Positions 18,161 to 26,104 of a stretch of DNA of 64,000 bases are shown here, piece after piece. Below the pieces are notes generated by a model that did not search any database, was not told the DNA's origin, and was given only the letters and a program-made list of their open reading frames with translations. This DNA comes from Endozoicomonas sp. SCSIO W0465 (GTDB lineage: Bacteria > Pseudomonadota > Gammaproteobacteria > Pseudomonadales > Endozoicomonadaceae). Position 1 is the stretch's first letter. The number at the start of each line of letters is the position of its first letter. The DNA lies in assembly GCF_023716865.1 (NCBI RefSeq), contig NZ_CP092417.1, positions 6,742,501 to 6,806,500 of the forward strand. Reading direction: 5' to 3'. Both the position numbers and the translations under genes were made by a program.

Positions 18161-18638
18161 ATGGTACCTGCATCGACCGAGCTTACCCTTGCACTTGCGA
18201 ATGCCAGTAGTTCAGACGATGTCCCATGTAAGTCCGCAACAGCAACTTTTTCTCATCGAAATGTTCGTTTTACAATGGATTTTCCTTCGAAAAACATAAA
18301 GTGCAGCGGTGAAAACCACCTGATCACATCGATAGTGCAGTGTCTTGGAGATGGACATCTTTTTTTGTCGGGACTGCCAGTTTACCTCCATCCCGGACAA
18401 GACCAAATTAATGATGCAGGATCAGTGGATAAAAGAGTTGCAGGCACAACTCACAAAGTCTGATGAGATACAGAATACGGTGATACAATTTGTGGCCCGT
18501 GAAGCTGAAGCGCTGGATCAGCGATTGAGCGAGAAGATGGACGAGCTGCTGGTGGCCACTTGCAGTGTAGGCGACACATTTAAGGCAATAAACGCACGGT
18601 TTGAGACCATAGACAAAATAAATGAAGTGCGGCCGTAG
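18161..18638 (+). pseudogene. N-terminal and coiled-coil region of a TRAF-like gene, frameshifted
   Basis: An ATG at 18161 opens a frame that carries Cys/His-rich sequence (IKCSGENHL, VQCLGDGHLF). At a run of seven T (about 18360-18366) deletion of one T would join it to the next frame, FCRDCQFTSIPDKTKLMMQD, adding a CxxC pair. That second frame then runs as a heptad-like helix (WIKELQAQLTKSDEIQNTVI, then EAEALDQRLSEKMDELL) to a stop at 18638. The order Cys-rich segment, coiled coil and TRAF-C domain is the layout of animal TRAF proteins. The two frame changes suggest decay, slippage or base-call error. An alternative start for the helical part alone is the ATG at 18411. Confidence 0.5.
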
Positions 18639-19069
18639 TGACAGATGCCGTATCAGAGGAATCTCCGAGTTTGTATTCTCCTCCAGCCTATACAACAGGG
18701 GGCTATTGCGTTTCCGGGCAAGTTCGTCCTTATAAACACCGCAGTGGAACAAGCTATCTCGGGGTTTACATCGCTGTGTGGAAAGGTCAATACGATGAGC
18801 AGATTAGCTGGCCAATGAGAAAGATGATAAGGCTGTCTGTTATCAATCAATATAACCCTTCCGAAAATGTAGGATTTACGTTTCCCACTGATGACAAGCC
18901 AGGCTTCCAACGTCCTACAACTCTGATAAATTCCAGAAGTGGCTTTCCTAAATTCTTTATGTTGAAACCCCTGAATGATTCTGAATTTGTGAAAAACGAC
19001 ACTCTTCATATAGAGATTAAGCTGGAAGATCCCGCGCCCGGCTCCTTTGGTGTAGCCGAAAAGCATTAA
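18638..19069 (+). CDS. TRAF-C (MATH) domain protein, eukaryotic-like
   Basis: The 143-residue frame matches the animal TRAF-C domain over nearly its whole length: SPPAYTTGGYC at 14-24, LGVYIAVWKGQYDEQISWPM at 41-60, a VINQ segment near 67-71, GFQRPT at 89-94, SGFPKF at 101-106 and FVKNDTLHIEIKLE at 117-130. In animal proteins this domain binds TNF-receptor tails and other signalling proteins. The first beta strand (usually with a Trp) is not present. The GTG start overlaps the stop of the upstream coiled-coil frame (TAGTG), so it could be translated by coupling, or the junction could be a second frameshift within a single TRAF-like gene. Transfer from a eukaryotic host is inferred; it is not a normal bacterial family. 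Confidence 0.78.
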   Translation: MTDAVSEESPSLYSPPAYTTGGYCVSGQVRPYKHRSGTSYLGVYIAVWKGQYDEQISWPMRKMIRLSVINQYNPSENVGFTFPTDDKPGFQRPTTLINSRSGFPKFFMLKPLNDSEFVKNDTLHIEIKLEDPAPGSFGVAEKH

Positions 19070-19195
19070 ATCACTAAATGCAACTATACGCAGAATCACC
19101 TGTCGGGTATGGTGTACTTCAGGTTGAGAGAGCGGACAGCACTCCCGGTGCATGCAGCCGCTGTGTAAATAACAAGCCTAAATCCATCAGCTGGC

Positions 19196-19216
19196 CACCG
19201 AACCGGTGTTTTTTTT
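19196..19216 (+). terminator. Short hairpin with T8 just before ilvC
   Basis: A 5-bp GC-rich stem (CACCG/CGGTG, 3-base loop) is followed by eight T and then the AGGAG of ilvC. It could terminate or attenuate transcripts entering ilvC. The stem is short, so this is tentative. Confidence 0.4.
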
Positions 19217-19229
19217 CAGGAGTAACTCA

Positions 19230-20246
19230 ATGAAAGTTTATTACGATAAAGACTGTGACCTCTCCATAATCCGCAGCAAGAAAGTCTCTATCATTGGCTA
19301 TGGCTCTCAGGGGCATGCCCATGCCAATAACCTGAAAGACTCTGGTGTTGAAGTAACGGTTGGCCTGCGTAAGGGCTCCTCTTCCTGGGCCAAGGCAGAA
19401 GCTGCCGGCCTTTACGTGGCCGAAGTGCCCCAGGCGGTTGCCCAGGCTGATGTAGTGATGATTCTGACGCCGGACGAGTTCCAGTCCCAGCTTTACCGAG
19501 AGGTGATTGAACCGAACCTGAAGCAGGGAGCGACCTTGGCCTTCGCCCATGGTTTTGCCATCCACTACAACCAGGTAGTACCTCGTGCAGATCTTGATGT
19601 CATCATGATTGCCCCCAAGGCTCCGGGCCATACGGTGCGCTCAGAGTTTGTTAAAGGCGGCGGTATTCCGGATCTGATTGCTATTTTCCAGGACGCTTCT
19701 GGCCAGGCCAAGGATGTGGCTCTCTCCTACGCTTCCGGTGTGGGTGGTGGTCGTACCGGTATTATCGAAACGACGTTCAAAGATGAAACGGAAACTGACC
19801 TCTTTGGTGAGCAGGCTGTGCTTTGTGGTGGTGCTGTTGAGCTGGTCAAGGCCGGTTTTGAAACCCTGACAGAAGCGGGCTATGCTCCGGAAATGGCGTA
19901 CTTTGAGTGCCTCCATGAACTCAAGCTGATTGTTGACCTGATGTACGAAGGCGGTATTGCCAATATGAACTACTCCATCTCCAACAATGCGGAGTATGGT
20001 GAGTATGTGACCGGCCCACGGGTGATCAACGACGAGTCCCGCAAGGCGATGCGTGAAGCGCTCAAAGATATTCAGAACGGTGAGTATGCCAAGAAGTTTA
20101 TCTCCGAAGGTGCTCTGAATTATCCATCCATGACCGCCTATCGTCGCAACAATGCGGCTCACCCGATTGAGAAAGTGGGTGCCCAGCTGCGTGGAATGAT
20201 GCCCTGGATTACTGCGAACAAGCTGGTTGATAAAGAGAAAAACTAA
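19230..20246 (+). CDS. ilvC: Ketol-acid reductoisomerase
   Basis: The 338-residue class I enzyme converts acetolactate or acetohydroxybutyrate to the dihydroxy acid, using NADPH and Mg2+, in the second step of branched-chain amino-acid synthesis. The Rossmann motif GYGSQGHAHANNL is at about residue 25, and the basic/Ser loop RKGSSSW fits NADPH. The C-terminal knotted domain carries the metal-binding segment DLFGEQAVLCGG and the ECLHELKLIVDL helix. I chose the ATG at 19230 because AGGAG lies 8-12 bases upstream and MKVYYDKDCD is the usual start. It normally follows ilvH directly. Here it is separated by nested ISs and two host-directed-type genes and probably needs its own promoter. A good terminator follows. 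Confidence 0.97.
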   Translation: MKVYYDKDCDLSIIRSKKVSIIGYGSQGHAHANNLKDSGVEVTVGLRKGSSSWAKAEAAGLYVAEVPQAVAQADVVMILTPDEFQSQLYREVIEPNLKQGATLAFAHGFAIHYNQVVPRADLDVIMIAPKAPGHTVRSEFVKGGGIPDLIAIFQDASGQAKDVALSYASGVGGGRTGIIETTFKDETETDLFGEQAVLCGGAVELVKAGFETLTEAGYAPEMAYFECLHELKLIVDLMYEGGIANMNYSISNNAEYGEYVTGPRVINDESRKAMREALKDIQNGEYAKKFISEGALNYPSMTAYRRNNAAHPIEKVGAQLRGMMPWITANKLVDKEKN

Positions 20247-20278
20247 ATTCTGGTTGAGAGTTCAGAGTTTTCACTTGA

Positions 20279-20316
20279 AAAAACAGGATATTTTGCAAGA
20301 AGTATCCTGTTTTTTT
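20279..20316 (+). terminator. Rho-independent terminator after ilvC
   Basis: The inverted repeat AAACAGGATA...TATCCTGTTT (arms about 20281-20290 and 20303-20312) is followed by a T-run, 33 bp after the ilvC stop codon. The T-run and A-run make it usable for the convergent DUF2959 gene too. Confidence 0.85.
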
Positions 20317-20350
20317 GGGAGTCACACTCTTGAATATAAAGAGGAGAAAA

Positions 20351-21037
20351 TCAGGGCTGCTTGAGTGCTTGAATAAACTGCCGTGACTGGTCAATGGACA
20401 CCTGCATATCACTGATCAGGCGGTCAATATCGGCCTTAATGGTATTGAACTCACCTTTCAATGCGCTGATGGCCCGGGCATTCAGGTTGTGCTTCAGATA
20501 AAGCACCTGGTCCTGAAAAGCATCCAGTACTGGCTGCATCCGTTGTTCAGATTTTTCCAGACTGACCATCATACGCTGATACTGACGGCGGGTGTCTTTC
20601 AACTTCTGGGCACTGGCCCTGCGCAAACTATCGCTCGTGTAAAGGTTGAGTTCATCTTCCCACTCGTCAAACAGTGCCTCGGAAACACTCTGAACGCTGG
20701 CAATGCGGTCTCTTACTTTCTCGGCGGCGGCCAGGCTGTCTTCGTATTCTGAGTTCAGGTCTTTGTACGCCGCTTCAAGGTCACCACCATCAAAGTTGAT
20801 GACACTCTGGAACTGCTCCAGTGCACTTTGGAATTGCTCCTGTGCCTGCTCCTGTGCAACCTGGGTATCTTCAATGCGATCAACCATCAGATCGCGTTTA
20901 TGGATGCCCACTTTTTCCATGGCGCTGTAATAGGTGCTCTGGCAGCCGGCGACCATCAGTGAAATAGTCAGAGCTCCGGCAATTTTCAGGCGGTGGGGCT
21001 GGAAGCGATGGTTAGACAGCGAAGTTCGTATGTTCAT
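20351..21037 (-). CDS. DUF2959 family lipoprotein
   Basis: The 228-residue protein starts from the ATG at 21037; a TTG two codons earlier is possible. The N-terminus has a basic stretch, a hydrophobic segment and the lipobox LMVAGC, so it should be a lipid-anchored envelope protein. The mature part is almost wholly helical, with long heptad-like runs (AQEQAQEQFQSALEQFQSV, and KLKDTRRQYQRMMVSLEKS). The block FDGGDLEAAYKDLNSEYEDS is typical of DUF2959, whose function is not known. It is convergent with ilvC and divergent from the racemase gene. Confidence 0.88.
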   Translation of the reverse strand: MNIRTSLSNHRFQPHRLKIAGALTISLMVAGCQSTYYSAMEKVGIHKRDLMVDRIEDTQVAQEQAQEQFQSALEQFQSVINFDGGDLEAAYKDLNSEYEDSLAAAEKVRDRIASVQSVSEALFDEWEDELNLYTSDSLRRASAQKLKDTRRQYQRMMVSLEKSEQRMQPVLDAFQDQVLYLKHNLNARAISALKGEFNTIKADIDRLISDMQVSIDQSRQFIQALKQP

Positions 21038-21924
21038 ACTCAATCTTTATTTATCAAGGGCTTCGACCAACTCTTGGTTACGTTTGTCTGCCAGTTGGTA
21101 TTGGCAAACGGCAGTTCACAGTTTTTGTAGCATAAAGCTTAACGGATAGCGAAAGGTGAATGGCTTTTGGGCGTACGCCTGAGGCTAGTTCGGGCATTAT
21201 GCCGTTTTGGCATCATTTGACCATTTTCGGCATTTCACAACCACCTGCCCTATGAAAAACACTGTTCCCAGAGACCAATTCTGGTGTGGAGCGGAATGAT
21301 GTTGGGGATTCTTGGTGGAATGGGGCCACTGGCAACCGTGGATTTTATGCACAAGGTGATTGCCCTGAGTCAGGCAGCCACTGATCAGGATCATATCCCG
21401 ATGCTGGTACATAATGTACCGCAGATACCGGATCGCAGTGCCTGTATCCTTCAGGGTAGAGAAGACCCGTTTCCGGCGCTGCTGGGTGGGCTAAAGAGGC
21501 TGGAAAATGCAGGTGCGCAATGTGTGGTTATTCCCTGCAATACCGCTCATTACTGGTTTGATGCTCTGAAGGAGCAAGCTTCAGTCCGGATGATCAGCAT
21601 TGTGGATGTCGTCTGTTACGAGCTGGCCAGGCGAGGAATTCTGAATGCAGGACTGATGGCAACCAATGCAACGGTTGCTGCCGGGATTTACAAGAAGCGC
21701 ATTCACACTATGGATGGCCAGTGTCTGGTACCTGATGACCTTGCGCAGCAACAAGTCATGACCGCTATTTATGATATCAAGGCTGGTCGCCTGGAGCAGG
21801 GAGCACAGGGCATGGAAGTGGTCTTTGATGCATTGGTCAATGAAGGTGCTGAGGCGGTTATTCTGGGCTGTACTGAAATTCCAATTGGTCTTGCCAATAT
21901 TGCCAGACAGAAACCTGAACTGTG

Positions 21925-23033
21925 GGCTAAGTTACCGTTAATGGTTGGAAGCACCAATGTTCAGTAATTCTGCTGATCAACCGGCCAACAGTTAATTTTT
22001 TTGCTGCCGTCAGTTCTCGCCTCCAGGCCAGATAATGGGGAAGGTAACGAGTTGCAACCCCTTGGAATACGCCGCCAATCCAGCGTTTTAAATGACTGTG
22101 ATAAGAATTTACAGTCTGGATGTGGTAGATGCCTTCAACAACATGTTGACCTGCTGATGTCACCAGCTCCTTGAAGACAAATCCAAGCTTGTCAGCAAGT
22201 TTTTCGTGAGCGAGGTGTGCATCCGCACAGACCGTGGCCTGTATCGATATGCGGCCATTTAAATGCCTGCACAATTCATTAGCACTTTCGTTTTCTAATA
22301 CACCGTCAACGGTATTTCGATTACGGTCCCGAGCCACCATTACCGGGACTTTTCGGGCTTTGTTGGGATCATTACCCCGCTTTCGGGTTGGCCGTGGAAG
22401 GCCTTCTCTTTGCCCTTTGAAGGATTCACGGAAAAATGTTTCATCAAGCTCAGTAATGCCACAAAGCTCTTCTGCTTGATCATTATTAATCACTTCAAGA
22501 AAGCGGTGACGCCAGCGGAACGCAGTTTTCAAGTCAATGGCATTCTCAGCAGCAGCTGGTCGCAAGACCATAGAGTGAGTCATACCTGCGAGGTACTTGT
22601 TCCATTTTTCAGGGTGCCTGAGCCTTGCCAAAGGCGTTCCACTAAAGGCGTTAAACGTTGAGTCGCAAGTCTTGCAGTGGTAGCGCTGTCGGCCATTTCG
22701 TATGCCCCAGCGACCAACGCTATGGCTTTTGCATTTGGGGCACCTGGGGTTTTCGGCAAATTGGGCAAGTATGCTCTTTTCTACGTCAGGTGTTGCATTA
22801 TCGTTATTGGGTATAGATTCACTGTAAACAGGTTCAGAGTCAGTGGTTTCTACTACCTCGGTAACCTCTATTTGAGTACTAAGGAGCGAGTTGTTAAGAA
22901 TGTCTCGCTGTTCACTGGTTAATGTTGAAATGGAATCAATAAAATTCTGGAAGAGTTCAGATTGCATATCACTCCCCTACAACGTAGATTTTATGGGAGT
23001 TTAGCTGATTCAACCATTAACGGTAACTTAGCC
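21925..23033 (-). mobile_element. IS1595-family element, copy 2 (1109 bp), in the racemase gene
   Basis: It has the same termini as copy 1. Both flanks read tgaactgt(g), an 8-9 bp target duplication, so this is a genuine insertion site. It differs from copy 1 by one extra G near 21984. Confidence 0.9.
21927..22967 (-). CDS. IS1595-family transposase, copy 2
   Basis: The protein has 346 residues and matches copy 1 at 4644-5633 up to the last few codons. A single extra G moves the frame to GRLISRITEHWCFQ, which runs almost to the element end. The zinc ribbon and the DDE/N core motifs are unchanged. One of the two versions must carry the indel; the shorter KKLTVAG ending of copy 1 and the longer ending here cannot be ranked from this window alone. 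Confidence 0.87.
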   Translation of the reverse strand: MQSELFQNFIDSISTLTSEQRDILNNSLLSTQIEVTEVVETTDSEPVYSESIPNNDNATPDVEKSILAQFAENPRCPKCKSHSVGRWGIRNGRQRYHCKTCDSTFNAFSGTPLARLRHPEKWNKYLAGMTHSMVLRPAAAENAIDLKTAFRWRHRFLEVINNDQAEELCGITELDETFFRESFKGQREGLPRPTRKRGNDPNKARKVPVMVARDRNRNTVDGVLENESANELCRHLNGRISIQATVCADAHLAHEKLADKLGFVFKELVTSAGQHVVEGIYHIQTVNSYHSHLKRWIGGVFQGVATRYLPHYLAWRRELTAAKKLTVGRLISRITEHWCFQPLTVT

Positions 23034-23212
23034 TGAACTGTGTGTTGATGCGACAGAGCTGCTGGCCAGAGCCTGTGTCGACTGGTTCTACAACGGTCAC
23101 GACAATCATTATCAGGGCGACTACCAGAAGCAAGCTGCATGACACATGGACAATAGCGCCTGTCCCGGAAGCTGCCTAAACTGATTCAGGTTGCTCTAAG
23201 GGAGGTTGCGCC

Positions 23213-23473
23213 ATGTCTGAAATGAAAGATGCCCTGAGTCATAGCCTTTATCATGAGTTTCCAGAGCATCATGAGCAAATCAACAGATTGAAACAAACGG
23301 ATAGCGCCTTTGCTGAAAAGGCAAACGAATATCACAAGCTGGATCATCAGGTGCGTGGGCTTGAGGACAGTGATGTACCCGTGACCGATGACGTTTATGA
23401 CGATTTGAAACAGCGTCGGGCCAGGCTAAAAGATGAGCTTTATCAGATGCTGACGGCAAATCAATCCCCTTAA
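23213..23473 (+). CDS. DUF465 (YdcH-like) small protein
   Basis: The 86-residue, highly charged helical protein has the family features: FPEHHEQINRLKQTDSAFAE near the start, a central EYHKLDHQVRGLE helix, and the closing LKQRRARLKDELYQML. GGAGG lies 8 bases before the ATG. Members are small soluble proteins of unknown role, common next to unrelated housekeeping genes. A strong bidirectional terminator follows. The duplicate at 4139-4398 is frameshifted, so this is the working copy. Confidence 0.88.
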   Translation: MSEMKDALSHSLYHEFPEHHEQINRLKQTDSAFAEKANEYHKLDHQVRGLEDSDVPVTDDVYDDLKQRRARLKDELYQMLTANQSP

Positions 23474-23490
23474 ATGCGTGTTGAAACGGA

Positions 23491-23534
23491 GAGTGAAAAA
23501 GAAAGCACCTTTTCCGGTGCTTTCTTTTTCACTC
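23491..23534. terminator. Bidirectional rho-independent terminator, copy 2
   Basis: A perfect 19-bp stem with a 6-base loop lies 18 bp after the DUF465 stop. It is the same hairpin as at 4078-4121. Confidence 0.9.
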
Positions 23535-23758
23535 CGGTGAGAGACGGGAAGCGATATATTTTCCCTCCTTTCTACGACTGTGGCAGACTCAGTGGGTATT
23601 GAAAAAGTCCTGTAGCGATAGTCGGTGATGCTCACTTTACCGCATTCTCTCTCTCCGCCCTGAGCCAGCCTGAGGTTGTTGTCAGCCATGTGATTTCCTG
23701 TGGACAGTTATGCATGTGGTCAATTACGGGTTAAGGGTGCATTTGAATGGTCCTGTGA

Positions 23759-24251
23759 ATGAATCTGGAAACCAAATGGCTGGAAGATTTTCTGGCGTTA
23801 GCGGAGCTGCGCAACTTCTCCCGGGCTGCGCAGTTCAGGAATGTTACGCAACCGGCATTCAGTCGTCGTATACGCAGCCTTGAACATTCCCTTGGTGTCG
23901 AGCTGATTGATCGGGCTACAACACCGCTGGCACTGACCCCGGAAGGGCGACTGTTCCATACCACCGCCCGGAATCTGCTTCGACAGATGGAAGATGGCCT
24001 GCATCAGCTGAAAGGCCAGAACGGCGTTGGGCCACAACCATTGGATTTTGCGGCAGCTCACTCTCTTTCCGTCACGTTGTTGCCGGAACTGATACAGACC
24101 ATGAGCAATGATGGCCATGTTCTGAGAAGTCGGGTGGAGAGTATTGATGTCGACCTGGCCGTTGAAGGGCTTCAGGAAGGGCGGTGTGATTTTCTCCTGG
24201 CTTTTGATATTGAAGCCCTGATGCAGCCTCCTTTTCTATCTCTTTCCCTAG
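23759..24251 (+). pseudogene. 3'-truncated LysR-type regulator (HypT/YjiE-like), copy 2
   Basis: This is the inverted duplicate of 3361-3853, with the same sequence. The helix-turn-helix and the first part of the effector domain are present. The rest is lost at a CTAG followed by an IS1182-type terminal sequence, and the frame closes a few codons into it at 24274. Because both copies stop at the same base, the IS1182 insertion came before the duplication. Confidence 0.85.
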
Positions 24252-24274
24252 GAGGCTGTCCGAGAACTAGCTAG

Positions 24275-25972
24275 TTCTCGTCCAAAAACGCATCAGGCAA
24301 TCATAATTAGATTGTACGTGCGTTTTGATATTTCCTGAAATTCCAGAGAGCCGCAAAAACTCTTCCCTTTTTTTCTCTAATCTGGGACGGATATTGGAGA
24401 AAAACGCGAAAAGCAGGCAGAAAACATCCTCCCACCATGCTGGAAAGGTACTTTCATGTAGCGTGGAGGTGGCTATCAGGATGGTGCCGGGTGTCTGGCC
24501 AGAATCACCAGGTTGTAACAGACCACCGATAACCAGCAATGAGAATCAAAACGCTCAGAACCCTTGCAGTGGCAACGTGATAGCCCAAAACATCTCTTTA
24601 GCCACGAAATTCCCGCTTCAATACCTGCCCGGAAGCGAAAGAGCGTTTTATACACATACTGACTTTTAGTCATCTCTTCGACTTCAAGTCCGCGCTTCTT
24701 ATTAAAAGCTACATCGCTGATTCCCATGGCCTTGGCTTTTTCCAAATTAGCGCGACACGCGTATCCGCCGTCACCGCTTGTCTGGCGAGGTACACGACCA
24801 TAAATTTCTTTTTGTCTTTCCATCATCGGAATGAATTGGTCCGAATCCGCTGGGTTACCTTCCTCAATAACCAGGTCCAGGATCAATCGACTTTTTCCCT
24901 GAACCAGGTTCAGTTTATGGCCATACTGTACTTGCCGCCTGTCTTTTACGATGATATCCGTATGGGTTCATACAGGCTAACCACTTTTTCCTGGGCTGGC
25001 ACCTTTTCACCCTTAAAGACCCTGCGCTCTGTCTGGGAGACTATTGCATCCACCAGGGGTAACAGGTGATCCACATCGGCCTGCCACTTGTCGGCATCAT
25101 CAGCCAGGAGACACTGCCCCTGCTGACGGGCGTTTGCTAGCGTGACAGTAGCTTCGATAAGTACCTTCCGGGATTTTCGGGTCAACTGCAGCAGTTTTTT
25201 ATAATGCTGATGCCGCTCTTCTTTGCCAGCGTAGATGCATTTTCTGGCCGCATCTTTTACGGCTCGGTTGTGATGGGTATATTCATAAAGCGGTGTCGCT
25301 GTCAGTGTTTGTCCCCGTTCCAGCAGCCGACAAATTTCTTTAACGGAACTGGCTAAAAGATCACTGTCGCAAGGAGGTTTGATATCCGATTCGGTGACTG
25401 TGCTGTCAATAGCCACAGTGCGCCCTTTTTCAATACCCTGATCTTTAGCGGTCATTAGCTGACAGTTATTAATCCGTTCCCATGTAGATGCAGTAAGAAG
25501 GCTGATGAGCCCATGCAAACTGGAGCGACTGGGGCGCTGGTTTGGTTCGAGGCGACAAAAGTCTCGAAAGAGCATGGAGTCCATCAAAACAAACGACAAG
25601 TAGTCATAATCACAATTCAAATACTGTTTCAGGAGTGCCGCACGAAGAACGGATTCTGCTGATAGTCCGTTCCGCCCAGTGTTCTGTTTATCACCAGAAC
25701 TTAAGTCCTCATAAATCCAGTCATTGAACTGTGGATGGGCGTCAAGCCATTGCGAGATACCGGAAAGCTGGGAGCAGATTTCATGAGGTACGTAATGGAG
25801 TTCCATACTACACTGCGGGTTGCGTTTTTTGCGCATTTGGAGTCCTCTGTTTTTGGCAATCCCTTATGTTTCTTGCTCTTGGGAAGTTTAGTCGCCAGAT
25901 AGCAGTAGGGCTCCACTTAATTTTTCAGGATAAAATCTACAGTTTTCAATTGGTTGTGTTTTTGGACGAGAA
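24275..25972 (-). mobile_element. ISNCY-type insertion sequence, copy 2 (1698 bp)
   Basis: This is the reverse-orientation duplicate of 1639-3337, one base shorter. CTAG flanks both ends. Beyond its outer end the sequence is unrelated to that beyond copy 1, so the outer edge of the element is also the edge of the inverted duplication. Confidence 0.85.
24476..25836 (-). pseudogene. ISNCY transposase, copy 2, frameshifted
   Basis: This is the same gene as 1775-3136, but one C is missing in a four-C run (three remain at 24964-24966). The frame closes at 24946, leaving 296 N-terminal residues, and the C-terminal 136 residues read separately from 24886. The catalytic residues are thereby divided. 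Confidence 0.87.
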
Positions 25973-26104
25973 CTAGGTAACTTCTTAGGTAACTTCAGGA
26001 GACGCCATTTTTGACTTTCAGCTGCCATCAGTCAATACAAAGACAGGTTTTGCTTCAATGAGTACGATTTTTTTCACAGTAGGGCGATAATTAACTGATG
26101 CAAC

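Larger units (their letters stand above)
21296..23142 (+). pseudogene. Aspartate/glutamate-type amino-acid racemase, interrupted by IS1595
   Basis: The first part (21296-21924) encodes about 210 residues of a PLP-independent racemase related to YgeA/RacX. It has LGILGGMGPLATVDFM at the start and both catalytic cysteines, in VIPCNTAHYW and ILGCTEIPIG. IS1595 enters after KPEL. The true tail (CVDATELLARACVDWFYNG to the stop at 23140-23142) resumes beyond the element in the same frame once the element and one repeat are removed. The truncated form would end with 17 IS-encoded codons at 21967. Both cysteines remain, so residual activity cannot be excluded. Start choice: ATG at 21296 with GGAGCGG upstream; ATG at 21299 is also possible. 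Confidence 0.88.
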
